Part shown: positions 27,649-36,887 of the stretch, one piece after another
Layout of the letters: every line of letters starts with the position of its first letter
How positions within the stretch are numbered: the first letter of the stretch is position 1
Source: Thiopseudomonas denitrificans
Lineage (GTDB): Bacteria; Pseudomonadota; Gammaproteobacteria; Pseudomonadales; Pseudomonadaceae
Direction of reading: 5' to 3'
DNA length: 64,000 bases
Assembly: GCF_002866065.1 (NCBI RefSeq)
Contig: NZ_LNJZ01000009.1
Span: forward strand, 634,813 to 698,812
Program-made: the position numbers and the translations under genes
Notes under the pieces: generated by a model
Databases searched by the model: none
What the model was told of the DNA's origin: nothing
What the model saw: only the letters and a program-made list of their open reading frames with translations

Positions 27649-27743
27649 AGCCCGTGCAGCAATCCAGCTTTATCAGGCGGCATTGACTAGAATACTGGGA
27701 GCCATCAACAGCACGACCGCTACTCTGCCCGGATAACCACACC

Positions 27744-30734
27744 ATGATCCCGCATTTGCTCGACCCCCTCCCGGAAGCCCTTGCCCCCCTGCAACAACAG
27801 GCGGAACAACGCTGGCAGTCTGCATTGCAGGAAGCCGGCTTGGATGAAAGCGGCCTTGATGCACAGAGCCTGCAGCAGATCCGCCATGTATTCACCCTTA
27901 GCGAGTTTGCCCTGACCCAGGCCTGCCGTGATCCGCAGGACTTTCTGCAGTTACTGACAGGCGGCAGCCTTGCACACAGCCAGAATACTGCCAGCATGCG
28001 CGGCGAGCTGCAGCATCAGGTCAAGGCCTGCACCACGGAGGACGAGCTGCAGACAGTGCTGCGCCGCTTCCGCAACCGCCAGCAGCTGCGCATCATCTGG
28101 CGCGACCTGACCCGGCAGACCGAGCTGGACGAAACCACCCACGAGCTGTCGGCACTGGCCGATGTCTGCATCAGCCTGGCCTATCACTGGCTATATGAGC
28201 AGCAGTGCCGGCAAAGCGGCATACCGACCGGCCGTACCAGCGGCCAGCCGCAGCAACTGGTGGTGCTCGCCATGGGCAAACTGGGCGCGGGCGAGCTGAA
28301 CCTGTCGTCAGATGTCGACCTGATTTTCACCTATCCCGAGGCCGGCGAAACCAGCGGCACCAAGCGCAGCCTCGACAACCAGGAGTTTTTCACCCGGCTG
28401 GGCCAGAAACTGATCAAGGTACTGGATTCACAAACCGTTGACGGTTTCGTCTTCCGTGTCGACATGCGGCTGCGCCCGTACGGTGCGGGCGGGCCACTGG
28501 TACACAGTTTCAGCGCCATCGAGCAGTACTACCAGAACCAGGGCCGTGACTGGGAGCGCTACGCCATGATCAAGGCGCGAGTGGTGGCCGGCGACCAGCA
28601 GGCCGGCAGCCGCCTGCTGCGCATCCTGCGGCCCTTTGTCTACCGGCGCTATCTGGATTTTTCCGCCATCGAAGCACTACGCTCGATGAAGCAGCTGATC
28701 CAGCAAGAAGTGATGCGCAAGGACATGGACGACAACATCAAGCTGGGTACCGGCGGCATTCGCGAAGTGGAATTCATCGCCCAGGCCTATCAGCTGATCC
28801 ACGGCGGGCGTGACCTGAGCCTGCAACAGCGGCCGCTGCTGGACGTACTGGATACCCTGGCACGGCAAGGCTACAAGGACGCCGACAAAGTCGCCGAGCT
28901 GAAGCAGGCCTACCGCTTCCTGCGCTATACCGAGCATGCCTTGCAGGCCGTTGCCGACCGTCAGACCCAGCGCCTGCCTGCGCTGCCGCTTGAACGCGCC
29001 CGGCTGGCCGCCATCATGGGCTTTGCCGACTGGAGCACCTTTGCCGGACAGCTGGGCACGTACCGCCTGCACGTCGAACAGCAATTCCGCGCGGTGATTG
29101 CCGACCCCGACCATGACGACGAGGAGTACATCGGCGGCGAATGGCTACCGGTATGGGAAGCATCCATTAGTGAAAGCAGCATCCTGCAGCAACTGGAAGA
29201 AGCCGGTTTTGCCGATGCCGCCACCGCCTGGCAACGGCTGTGCCAGCTGCGCAACGGCAGCCAGGTACGGGCCATGCAGCGTCTGGGGCGTGAGCGGCTG
29301 GATGCCTTCATGCCGCGCTTCCTGTCCCACGTGGTCGAACAGGAACAACCCGACCTGGTGCTGGAGCGGGTATTACCGCTGATCGAAGCGGTGGCCCGGC
29401 GCTCCGCCTACCTGGTGCTGCTGACGGAAAACCCCGGCGCACTGTCACGCCTGCTCGAGCTGTGCGCCGCCAGCCCCTGGATCGCCACCGAGCTGACCCG
29501 TTTCCCGGCCCTGCTCGACGAGCTGCTCAACGCCGGCCGCCTGTACCGGCCACCACAGGCACCCGAGCTGGCCGCCGAACTTCGCGAGCGCCTGCTGCGC
29601 ATTCCCGAGGATGACCTTGAGCAGCAGATGGACGTGCTGCGCCACTTCAAGCTGGCCCACCGCCTGCGCGTGGCCGCCTCGGAAATCGCCGGCACCCTGC
29701 CGCTGATGAAGGTCAGTGACTACCTGACCTGGTTGGCCGAAGCCGTCCTGGAACAGGTCCTGCGACTGGTCTGGCACGAGATGACACACAAGCACGGTAC
29801 GCCCAGACGGCTTGACGGCAGCACCGGCGAGCTGGACTTCGTCATTGTCGGCTACGGCAAACTCGGCGGCATCGAGCTGGGCCACGGCTCGGATCTGGAC
29901 CTGGTATTCCTCTACGACTGCGACCCGCTGGCCGACACCGATGGCCCGCGCCCGATTGACGGCGCCCAGTTCTACACCCGCCTGGGCCAGCGTCTGATCT
30001 CCATGCTGACCACCCGCACCACCTCCGGCGGCCTGTACGATGTCGACATGCGCCTGCGCCCGGGCGGCGACTCCGGCCTGCTGGTCAGTTCGCTCAGTGC
30101 CTTTGCCCGCTACCAGGAGCAGGAAGCCTGGACCTGGGAGCACCAGGCGCTGATACGCGCCCGTGTCCTGACCGGCAGCAAGCGCCTGACCGCCGAGTTC
30201 GACCGGGTACGTCTGGACATTTTGGGCCGCCAGCGCGAACAGGAGCATTTGCGACAAGAAGTCAGCCAAATGCGGGCCAAAATGAGGCATAATCACGGCA
30301 CCCGCAACACCCAGGGCGGTCTGACGGACGAAGCGTTCACCGCCGCCTGTCAATTTGATCTCAAGCAGGATGCCGGCGGTATTGTTGACATCGAGTTTAT
30401 GGTGCAATATGCCGCTCTGGCGTGGTCATGGCGCTATCCGCAACTGGTCACCTACACCGACAACATCCGCATCCTGGATGCGCTCGGCGAGGCCAGCCTG
30501 ATCAGCATGAACGACATGCACCTGCTACAGGAGGCCTACAAGGCCTATCGTGCTGCCGCCCACCGGTTTGCCCTGCAAAAACAGCATGCCGTGGTCAGTG
30601 GCGAACATTTTCACAGCGAACGCCAACATGTCATGCGCATGTGGCGGGCGCTGGGCCTCAGTTACACCCCGGAGCAGGACAGCAACCCCGGCCCGGGCAT
30701 GAATCAAGATCCATTCTCTTCAGGAGCTATATAA
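27744..30734 (+). CDS. glnE: Bifunctional glutamine synthetase adenylyltransferase/deadenylase
   Basis: 996 residues. Adds or removes AMP on glutamine synthetase under control of PII. Two nucleotidyltransferase domains are seen: the N-terminal adenylyl-removing one with MGKLGAGELNLSSDVDLIFTY around 178-198, and the C-terminal adenylating one with YGKLGGIELGHGSDLDLVFLYD around 705-726; both keep the D-x-D metal pair. The RNRQQLRIIWRDL N-terminal helix and the KMRHNHGTRNTQGGLT, GGIVDIEFMVQYA C-terminal segments are family features. The ilvE start codon follows after a single base, so the two are one unit; the pairing beside aceEF is the Pseudomonas arrangement. Confidence 0.96.
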   Translation: MIPHLLDPLPEALAPLQQQAEQRWQSALQEAGLDESGLDAQSLQQIRHVFTLSEFALTQACRDPQDFLQLLTGGSLAHSQNTASMRGELQHQVKACTTEDELQTVLRRFRNRQQLRIIWRDLTRQTELDETTHELSALADVCISLAYHWLYEQQCRQSGIPTGRTSGQPQQLVVLAMGKLGAGELNLSSDVDLIFTYPEAGETSGTKRSLDNQEFFTRLGQKLIKVLDSQTVDGFVFRVDMRLRPYGAGGPLVHSFSAIEQYYQNQGRDWERYAMIKARVVAGDQQAGSRLLRILRPFVYRRYLDFSAIEALRSMKQLIQQEVMRKDMDDNIKLGTGGIREVEFIAQAYQLIHGGRDLSLQQRPLLDVLDTLARQGYKDADKVAELKQAYRFLRYTEHALQAVADRQTQRLPALPLERARLAAIMGFADWSTFAGQLGTYRLHVEQQFRAVIADPDHDDEEYIGGEWLPVWEASISESSILQQLEEAGFADAATAWQRLCQLRNGSQVRAMQRLGRERLDAFMPRFLSHVVEQEQPDLVLERVLPLIEAVARRSAYLVLLTENPGALSRLLELCAASPWIATELTRFPALLDELLNAGRLYRPPQAPELAAELRERLLRIPEDDLEQQMDVLRHFKLAHRLRVAASEIAGTLPLMKVSDYLTWLAEAVLEQVLRLVWHEMTHKHGTPRRLDGSTGELDFVIVGYGKLGGIELGHGSDLDLVFLYDCDPLADTDGPRPIDGAQFYTRLGQRLISMLTTRTTSGGLYDVDMRLRPGGDSGLLVSSLSAFARYQEQEAWTWEHQALIRARVLTGSKRLTAEFDRVRLDILGRQREQEHLRQEVSQMRAKMRHNHGTRNTQGGLTDEAFTAACQFDLKQDAGGIVDIEFMVQYAALAWSWRYPQLVTYTDNIRILDALGEASLISMNDMHLLQEAYKAYRAAAHRFALQKQHAVVSGEHFHSERQHVMRMWRALGLSYTPEQDSNPGPGMNQDPFSSGAI

Positions 30735-30735
30735 A

Positions 30736-31659
30736 ATGTCGATGGCTGATCGTGACGGTCTAATCTGGTATGACGGTGAAATGGTTGAGTGGCGCAACGC
30801 GACCACCCACGTACTGACCCACTCCCTGCACTACGGCATGGGCGTCTTCGAAGGCGTGCGCGCCTATGAAACTCCACAGGGCACCGCAATTTTCCGCCTC
30901 AAGGAACACACCAACCGCCTGTTCGAGTCCGCCCACATCATGGGCATGAAGATTCCTTACAGCCAGGACGAAATCAACGCCGCCACCATCGCTGCCGTGC
31001 GTGACAACAACCTGGCCAGTGCCTACATCCGCCCGCTGGCGTTCTACGGCTCCGAAGGCATGGGCATCCGCGCCGACAACCTGCGTGTGCACGTCATCGT
31101 TGCCGCCTGGCACTGGGGCGCCTACATGGGCGAGGAAGCACTGAAGACCGGTATCCGCATCCGCACCAGCTCCTTCACCCGTCACCACGTCAACATCACC
31201 ATGACCCGCGCCAAGTCCAGCGGTGCCTACGTCAACTCGATGCTGGCCCTGCAGGAAGCGGTCTCCGCCGGTGCCGACGAAGCCCTGCTGCTCGACCCGG
31301 AAGGCTATGTGGCCGAAGGTTCCGGCGAGAACATCTTCATCGTCAAGAACGGCGTGATCTACACCCCAGAGGTGACTGCCTGCCTCAATGGCATCACCCG
31401 CAACACCATCCTGACCCTGGCTGGCGAGCGCGGCATTCCGGTGGTGGAAAAGCGTATCACCCGCGACGAAGTGTACATTGCCGACGAGGCGTTCTTCACC
31501 GGTACCGCCGCTGAAGTCACCCCGATCCGCGAAGTGGATGGCCGCCAGATCGGCTGCGGCAGCCGTGGTCCGATTACCGGTCAGCTGCAAAGCGCCTACT
31601 TCGACCTGGTCACCGGCAAGACCGATGCCCATAGCGAGTGGCGCACGCTGGTCAAGTAA
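30736..31659 (+). CDS. ilvE: Branched-chain amino acid aminotransferase
   Basis: 307 residues, fold-type IV PLP transaminase for the last step of valine, leucine and isoleucine synthesis. Seen: HYGMGVFEGVRAYETPQG at about 35-52, SGAYVNSMLALQEAVSAGADEALLLDPEGYVAEGSGENIFIVKNG and RDEVYIADEAFFTGTAAEVTPIREVDGRQIG, the standard class IV pattern; the PLP lysine lies in RAKSSGAY. AGGAG overlaps the end of glnE and the start follows one base after its stop. A strong terminator comes 20 bases after the ilvE stop. Confidence 0.96.
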   Translation: MSMADRDGLIWYDGEMVEWRNATTHVLTHSLHYGMGVFEGVRAYETPQGTAIFRLKEHTNRLFESAHIMGMKIPYSQDEINAATIAAVRDNNLASAYIRPLAFYGSEGMGIRADNLRVHVIVAAWHWGAYMGEEALKTGIRIRTSSFTRHHVNITMTRAKSSGAYVNSMLALQEAVSAGADEALLLDPEGYVAEGSGENIFIVKNGVIYTPEVTACLNGITRNTILTLAGERGIPVVEKRITRDEVYIADEAFFTGTAAEVTPIREVDGRQIGCGSRGPITGQLQSAYFDLVTGKTDAHSEWRTLVK

Positions 31660-31678
31660 TTGGCTGTTGATGCTACGC

Positions 31679-31708
31679 AAAAGCCCGCGAAATCTTCGCG
31701 GGCTTTTT
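31679..31708 (+). terminator. Intrinsic terminator after ilvE
   Basis: Perfect 13-bp stem AAAAGCCCGCGAA with its complement around the loop ATC, ending in TTTTT. It sits between converging ilvE and the PIG-L deacetylase gene and can serve both directions. Confidence 0.92.
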
Positions 31709-31718
31709 GTTGACCGGA

Positions 31719-33128
31719 TCACTGCTGTTCAAGTTCTCGCACCCAGAACAGTTCATGCCGGCGTACCGCCTTGCGCAGGAATTCATTGTCACCGGTTTTC
31801 GGCCAGCGCCGGCCGGTCAGCAATTGCTGGATCACACGCCGTACGCGCCGTTTGGCACTCAGCGGCGGCTGCAGGTCATGCTGCATGCGCAATGCCATGG
31901 CCTTGTCCATCTGCGTATCCGCACTCAGTACATGGCTGAACAACGGCAAAGCCGGCAATGGCTCCATCGCTGGTGGCAAGGCCACGCCGGTACCTGCATC
32001 GCCCATGGGCCAGCGGTCATTGTCATGCAGATGGTTGGCATACAGCAGCAACAATTCCGGTTTTTCGTCCAACTGCTCAAGCGCCTGATGGAAAGCCTGG
32101 CCGGTGGCAATATGGTCGCTGTGCGGGTCCAGCTCGGGATGGGGCATCACTACCACCTGCGGCCTGAAATGCTGCAAGCAGGCAGCCAGGTCGGCAACCA
32201 GATTGGTCCAGCTCGGAATGCCGTCTTCATCCGATGGCAGCACAAACGGATTTTGTCTGCGCACCGTGCGCACATCCGCCTCACCCGATTCACGCGAGCC
32301 GAACGCCTGTTCCGGCTGCTCACGCATCGCGGGCAGTTGCAGGCAATAATAACCCAGCTGCACACAGTGCTCTTGCCTCACCCCGCCCCACAACGGAATG
32401 GCCAGACTGTCCCAACTGCGCAAGCGGCCTTTCAGCCGGGCCGCCTGCTGCGGCTCAAGGCCCATCTGATGATAGAACTCCGCCTCGATCTCACCCTGGG
32501 TCAGGGTGACAATGGACGTGGTTTCCGGCATGCGACTGTACAGCCCGAATGCCGCCAGCTCCGCATCATCGGCATGGGGAGCCAGAATCAGCAAGCGTTT
32601 GCCGGACAGTTCTGGTGCTGCAAACACGTGCAGCTGTACTGTCGGCTGCAGCTGGCAGTACTGGCCTTTCAAAACGAGTCCGCTGCGCAATTGCTCCAGC
32701 TGGCCAGTCAGGTTCAGGTAACGAATGCCACGGGCTCCACGCTCAAAGGCTTGACGGTCATCGCCGAGCTGGACCCATGGGTCGAGCAGCCTGCCCAGCC
32801 AGCTGCTTTTGATGCGCACCTGCAGAATCAGGGTACTGTCTGAGCTTGCCGGCTCCGCCTCCGGCCAGTGCAACTGTCCACCAATGATTTGCAGTGCATG
32901 GCATTGCGTACCTGCCGGAAAGCTATACTGATAATCATCACCGGCGGCATAGAAAATGTGATCGGCAAACCAGGCTTCGTGAACCAGCCAAGCTAGCAAT
33001 AGCCCCAGCGGCAGACACCACCAGCTGAAAAGAACACTGCTCAGCGCGATGACCAGAAGCAGGACGAGCATGGCCATGCGCTTGTTTTTACGGTGCCGCC
33101 TGAGCAGCTGCTGTTTGCGTTGTGACAT
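31719..33128 (-). CDS. dnpA: PIG-L family de-N-acetylase, DnpA-like
   Basis: 469 residues. Two adjacent transmembrane helices near the N-terminus (MLVLLLVIALSSVLFSWWCL and LGLLLAWLVHEAWF, about 22-60), a 110-residue intermediate region, then a PIG-L deacetylase domain from about residue 178 with the zinc motifs APHADDAE and HPELDPHSDHIATG. PIG-L enzymes remove N-acetyl from amino sugars. Position in a core-LPS locus next to mig-14, length and topology match DnpA of P. aeruginosa (PA5002), linked to drug persistence; so a sugar of the surface glycan is the likely substrate (inference). ATG at 33128 with AGGG before it is preferred to the GTG ten codons up. Confidence 0.75.
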   Translation of the reverse strand: MSQRKQQLLRRHRKNKRMAMLVLLLVIALSSVLFSWWCLPLGLLLAWLVHEAWFADHIFYAAGDDYQYSFPAGTQCHALQIIGGQLHWPEAEPASSDSTLILQVRIKSSWLGRLLDPWVQLGDDRQAFERGARGIRYLNLTGQLEQLRSGLVLKGQYCQLQPTVQLHVFAAPELSGKRLLILAPHADDAELAAFGLYSRMPETTSIVTLTQGEIEAEFYHQMGLEPQQAARLKGRLRSWDSLAIPLWGGVRQEHCVQLGYYCLQLPAMREQPEQAFGSRESGEADVRTVRRQNPFVLPSDEDGIPSWTNLVADLAACLQHFRPQVVVMPHPELDPHSDHIATGQAFHQALEQLDEKPELLLLYANHLHDNDRWPMGDAGTGVALPPAMEPLPALPLFSHVLSADTQMDKAMALRMQHDLQPPLSAKRRVRRVIQQLLTGRRWPKTGDNEFLRKAVRRHELFWVRELEQQ

Positions 33129-33190
33129 GAGTTTTACCCTAAAAGCCAGAGCTGGCACTAATGCGTGTTATCAGCGGTATCTACTCTGCA

Positions 33191-33523
33191 CTACTGCGCA
33201 GATGCCCGTGTACCAGTCAAAGTACACAAGTCGACACCCACCCTGTTGATATGCGCAACCAGGTCAGAGTTTTCGATCTGATGCAGCAATGACAAATCAA
33301 TCATCCAGGGAAGCAAAAGGTCATCAATTCTGTTTTCAATCTGCAGCAGAGCATCAAAACTCATGGCGGGTGCAACCAGGCTCAAGTCGATATCCGAACC
33401 GGGGCGGTAATTACCCTTGGCCCGGGAGCCATAGACCAGCACACGCTCAATTTCCGGATAACCCTGAAAAATACTGCACAGCTGCTCGATGGCGTGTTCT
33501 GGCAAACCAAATCTCTCGCTCAT
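33191..33523 (-). CDS. MNT-domain nucleotidyltransferase (MntA-like antitoxin)
   Basis: 110 residues, minimal nucleotidyltransferase. The catalytic signature GS-x10-D-x-D is exact: Gly32-Ser33 ... Asp44-Ile-Asp46 in YGSRAKGNYRPGSDIDL. In type VII toxin-antitoxin systems the MNT enzyme adds AMP to a tyrosine of the HEPN toxin and so disarms it. It overlaps the HEPN gene by 4 bases (ATGA) and follows it, which ties the two products in a fixed ratio. The pair sits between dnpA and mig-14, genes that are adjacent in P. aeruginosa. Confidence 0.85.
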   Translation of the reverse strand: MSERFGLPEHAIEQLCSIFQGYPEIERVLVYGSRAKGNYRPGSDIDLSLVAPAMSFDALLQIENRIDDLLLPWMIDLSLLHQIENSDLVAHINRVGVDLCTLTGTRASAQ

Positions 33524-33939
33524 AACCGAGACTGCTCAGCCAAACCCTGCATATGCTGTTCAAAGTCGGCAAACAGCCCATGGTAACTCGACAGAATCTT
33601 GTCACAAATTTCGTTGGCTACGCTTTCATTATATGTATGAGAGGACTGATTGCGGCTTTTGATCATTTCCATCCAGCCTGAGCCATCTTCGATCAAACCC
33701 GCCTTGAAAGCGCTGCGAATGGCATCACGAGAGCCGGTAATGTCCGGATTTCCCTGATAAGTGAAATAGTCTTTCATCAGATTCCAGGCCAGCTCAAAAA
33801 CAAACTCAAAGGCCTGGATAAGCCCCTGCTTTTCCAGATCGCTCAACTCGCGAGTAGCAGCCAGCTCGACTGCATCAACCAGTCGTGTACGAGCCCTCTT
33901 GTAGTTGCTTAGACGCTGTATCCAGCGAATATCCTGCAT
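33520..33939 (-). CDS. HEPN-domain toxin (HI0074-type nucleotidyltransferase substrate protein)
   Basis: 139 residues, all alpha. The HEPN RNase motif R-x4-H-x-Y is complete as Arg96-NQSS-His101-T-Tyr103, so the RNase residues and the tyrosine that partner MNT enzymes AMPylate are both present. The N-terminal WIQRLSNYKRARTRLVDA and EFVFELAWNLMKDYF segments are typical of the HI0074 family. AAGGTAAG precedes the ATG. Likely toxin of a HEPN/MNT pair acting on RNA in the cytoplasm; the function is known for the family, not shown for this copy. Confidence 0.85.
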   Translation of the reverse strand: MQDIRWIQRLSNYKRARTRLVDAVELAATRELSDLEKQGLIQAFEFVFELAWNLMKDYFTYQGNPDITGSRDAIRSAFKAGLIEDGSGWMEMIKSRNQSSHTYNESVANEICDKILSSYHGLFADFEQHMQGLAEQSRL

Positions 33940-34012
33940 AGCTTACCTTTCCACAAATTAATCCGGACTAACCTTGCCTCCAGCCTGCTTAGCAACCCTG
34001 GCAAGAACGGTT

Positions 34013-34912
34013 TTACTTTACCTCAAACACCGGCACGCGGTGGCACCAGCGGTCCTTGTACTCACGATCGGCACGGCCGAAGGAATAGCGCAGCGCTTTC
34101 CCTTGCGCCCGGGCATGCTCGCACTCGGCCTGGGTATTCACCCAGGTCAATACGCTGCCCGGGCTGAGCTCATTGAATTGCGGATCAACCCCGCCATTGA
34201 TGTATTCAACGCTGATCCACTCCGGCGACTCGACCCTGTACAGGATCTGCGCGGCAGCCGGCTGACCATTCACGCAAATGTATGAGCCCACGAGGTAAGG
34301 CCGCAGCAGCTCCAGCACCTCGGCCAGGCGCTCCTTGCCGGGCGTGGCAAAGCCCCAGCGCTGCTCGAACAGGTCACTGTATATCCGCGCCTGCTCGGTG
34401 CTGGGTAATTCGGTGAAAGAAAGCAGCTCACCACCCTGTTCTTCCAGCAGGCGCAGCTCGCGGCGCTGGTTGTAACGGAACTTCTTGCTGTACTCTTCCG
34501 GCTCGCGCAACAACGCAATCTCCTGGCTCTGTGCCCGCAGCCCGGTTATGCGTCCTTCGTGCAGGGCTGAAACAAACTGCATCCTGTGACGCAGACGGAT
34601 ACCGGTATCTGCCGCCTGCGGAATGATCACCTCGGCATTGCCAAGATCAAACAGACGCCTTTTGCCATGTTTTTTCAAACCCGTCTTGGACAAGGCCAGA
34701 TCCCGCCCCCACACCGCTACTGCGGCGCGCACTTCACCGGCCACTTCCCAGCCCAGATAATGGACCGGAATACCGGCCAGCATCGACAGCCTTCCAATAA
34801 AATCCGGATGCGTGATCACGCTGCCGCCAAAGCGCTGCCAGGCTGCACGATAATCCGTCACCGAAATCGGCGACCAGCCCTGCTCGCGCCAGTGGCGAAA
34901 AATACTCAACAT
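34013..34912 (-). CDS. mig-14: Mig-14-like protein (FemAB/GNAT-type)
   Basis: 299 residues from the ATG at 34912; the frame is open 20 codons further but MLSIFRHWREQGWSPISVTDYRAAW is the family start. Residues 130-290 look like a GNAT/FemAB acyltransferase-type fold (EYSKKFRYNQRRELRLLEEQGGEL, INGGVDPQFNELSPGSVLTWVNTQAECE, YSFGRADREYKDRW). Mig-14 proteins are inner-membrane-associated and contribute to resistance to cationic peptides and polymyxin in Salmonella and Pseudomonas. In P. aeruginosa mig-14 (PA5003) lies between dnpA and the LPS carbamoyltransferase locus; here the HEPN/MNT pair and the glycosyltransferase island separate it from these. Confidence 0.75.
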   Translation of the reverse strand: MLSIFRHWREQGWSPISVTDYRAAWQRFGGSVITHPDFIGRLSMLAGIPVHYLGWEVAGEVRAAVAVWGRDLALSKTGLKKHGKRRLFDLGNAEVIIPQAADTGIRLRHRMQFVSALHEGRITGLRAQSQEIALLREPEEYSKKFRYNQRRELRLLEEQGGELLSFTELPSTEQARIYSDLFEQRWGFATPGKERLAEVLELLRPYLVGSYICVNGQPAAAQILYRVESPEWISVEYINGGVDPQFNELSPGSVLTWVNTQAECEHARAQGKALRYSFGRADREYKDRWCHRVPVFEVK

Positions 34913-34976
34913 CAATAAAAGCCTTAAGCCATACAAGAAATGCCGCACAGTATAGCAGCGCGCGGAAGTCACAATC

Positions 34977-34996
34977 TGTGCGAATTCATTCGCACA
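34977..34996. repeat. Headless REP-like palindrome, GCGAAT family
   Basis: The palindrome GTGCGAATTCATTCGCAC is intact but the GTAG head is missing (CT before it). It lies in the 194-base gap between mig-14 and the divergent kinase gene. Confidence 0.65.
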
Positions 34997-35106
34997 AAAA
35001 CCTGTTCCACCCTGTCACTGCCGCCCAGCCTGCCACCCGGTGGCGCTTCACGTGCCAGCCCCCACCAATTCAGGTAAACTGCACGGCCTGACAATACGGA
35101 GAAATC

Positions 35107-35673
35107 ATGCAAATACTCCAGCACGACGACTACCTCACCCTGCGTGAAGGCGGCAAGGTGATCGAGCAGGACGGCCACGGCGACAAGGTGATCATTCTGG
35201 CCGACGGTACCTTTCTTAAGCTATTTCGCCGCAAGCGCCTGATCAGCTCGGCGGCCATCTGGCCGTATGCCCAGCGTTTTGCCGATAACGCAGCAAAACT
35301 CAAGCAGCTGGGTATCCCCTGCCCCGAGATAATCAGCGTTTACCGGATTCCGAGTATCGAGCGTGATGCCGTGCACTATCATCCCCTGCCCGGCCTGACT
35401 CTGCGACAGCTGCGCGATGGGGAAGGCGACTGCCCGGAAGATATCCGGGAACGATTCTGGAAATTCGTCGACAGAGTGCACGACCTTGGAATCTACTTCA
35501 GGTCGATGCATCTGGGTAATGTGGTGCTGACGCCTGAGGGGGAGCTGGGGCTGATTGATATTTCGGATATGAAAACCCGGCGAAAGAAGCTAAACAACAA
35601 TCAAAGACAAAGAAACATAAAACATATTAAAAAAAACCCAAAGGATCACTGGATTTTTGAATGGACAGATTAA
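35107..35673 (+). CDS. LPS-core-type sugar kinase (toluene-tolerance/BUD32-like)
   Basis: 188 residues, small kinase-like fold. The N-lobe lysine is likely in GTFLKLFRRKRL; the catalytic loop is degenerate but recognisable as SMHLGNVVLTPEGELGLIDISDMK (Asn and metal Asp kept, the usual HxD replaced by MHLGN). Such proteins are encoded directly before waaL in Pseudomonas (PA4998) and are thought to phosphorylate LPS core sugars. It overlaps the waaL start by 13 bases. GGAG precedes the ATG. The last 30 codons turn AT-rich, which marks the edge of the glycan island. Confidence 0.75.
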   Translation: MQILQHDDYLTLREGGKVIEQDGHGDKVIILADGTFLKLFRRKRLISSAAIWPYAQRFADNAAKLKQLGIPCPEIISVYRIPSIERDAVHYHPLPGLTLRQLRDGEGDCPEDIRERFWKFVDRVHDLGIYFRSMHLGNVVLTPEGELGLIDISDMKTRRKKLNNNQRQRNIKHIKKNPKDHWIFEWTD

Positions 35674-36854
35674 ACAGCCTTCAGACAACCGGCTTTGATT
35701 ACAAAAGCATAAAGCACTGGCTGATAGTGGCAGCTATAACCGGACTTTTTTTTCTACTAGCCGGACAAGGACTGCTTGATAGCAAATCAACCTACCATAA
35801 AATTTTCTACTTCACATTCATTCCGGCCGCCTTGTTTGGTCTTGGCAAAAAAGAACTGAGCACAGCGCTGAAAACCCCAATCATATCCATATTTATTATT
35901 TTCTCGCTCGCCACAATTTTATCTACCGCAATCAATTCAAGCGATGAAATACCCAACCTGCTAAAACGGGAAGCATATACCGTAGCACTTTTTATCACCA
36001 TTTGCTTCTTGGCAAAAAACGCCATTGATCTCACCATAAAAACAGTCCTGGCTGCAGCAACAGTTTTTTTAGTCATAAGTTATTACAGTTTTATCCCATG
36101 GATCTTCTCTATCCTTTCAAGCAAGAATCTTGGAGATAGATTCATTGGCGCCGGTATGCTGGACAACCCTCTGCTTAGCTCGCATCTATACGGTTTTTAC
36201 AGCGTACTGCTTGGGCTCATCGCCATTTATCAGAAAGAAAAAAACATCCGTTTGGCTTCCGGCGGTATGGCCCTGCTGTTTTTCATCCTCACACTGGCCA
36301 CAGGCTCAAGGACTCCGCTGCTGGCGCTTGCCTGTACCGCACTGTGGCTGCCTGTTATCAGCGCCAACAAGCATGCAGTGAAGGTTTTGGGTGGTCTGGC
36401 TGTAGCCGCTGTCATTGCTTATCTGTTCTATCCGGAGCTCTTTGTGAATCGCGGGTTTTCCTACAGGCCCGAGTTATGGATGTCAGCCATAGATCAAATA
36501 AAGATTTATCCAGTGCTGGGCTATGGATTTGGAAACAATCCGGATTTCTTTGTAGAGTCGCTGCAGACGTCCTTTCGCGAGCCCCATAACATACACTTGA
36601 CAGTACTATACTTTACGGGAGCAACAGGATTTATATTCTGGACAGCAATGCACCTTGCTGCGCTATTGTCATGTATCAAAAACAAGAATGACAAGCTGTT
36701 TATCATTGCAAGCTGCCTGCTGGTCTATGGAATAGCAGCCGGCATGACAGAAGGTGGCGGACTTTTTCCACGCCCCAAGGAACACTGGTTTATCACCTGG
36801 ATTCCGTTGGCGTTTATTGCGGCACTGCAATACAGAAAAGGTATTTTGAAATGA
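35661..36854 (+). CDS. waaL: O-antigen ligase family protein
   Basis: 397 residues with 10-12 transmembrane helices. The large periplasmic loop region between the later helices holds the Wzy_C features: ATGSRTPLLALACTALWLP, SYRPELWMSAIDQI, LGYGFGNNPDFF and the catalytic-type EPHNIHLTVLYFTGATG, whose Arg/His residues are the ones needed in WaaL. It should join O-antigen or another glycan to the lipid A-core on the periplasmic side. The base composition is more AT-rich than in the housekeeping parts, as is normal for these exchange-prone genes. It converges on an acyltransferase gene with a 33-base gap. Confidence 0.85.
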   Translation: MDRLNSLQTTGFDYKSIKHWLIVAAITGLFFLLAGQGLLDSKSTYHKIFYFTFIPAALFGLGKKELSTALKTPIISIFIIFSLATILSTAINSSDEIPNLLKREAYTVALFITICFLAKNAIDLTIKTVLAAATVFLVISYYSFIPWIFSILSSKNLGDRFIGAGMLDNPLLSSHLYGFYSVLLGLIAIYQKEKNIRLASGGMALLFFILTLATGSRTPLLALACTALWLPVISANKHAVKVLGGLAVAAVIAYLFYPELFVNRGFSYRPELWMSAIDQIKIYPVLGYGFGNNPDFFVESLQTSFREPHNIHLTVLYFTGATGFIFWTAMHLAALLSCIKNKNDKLFIIASCLLVYGIAAGMTEGGGLFPRPKEHWFITWIPLAFIAALQYRKGILK

Positions 36855-36887
36855 CCGACATCACTGCTTGCGGGGCTAGCAACTCAG

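Larger units (their letters stand above)
27257..27743. other. aceE-glnE divergent intergenic region
   Basis: 487 bases without a credible gene. The half next to aceE holds a GntR-type inverted repeat and a weaker second match (27488-27498). The half next to glnE holds an inverted pair of GGGCTTGCCCC repeats. No clear -35/-10 pair could be assigned for glnE. Confidence 0.7.
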
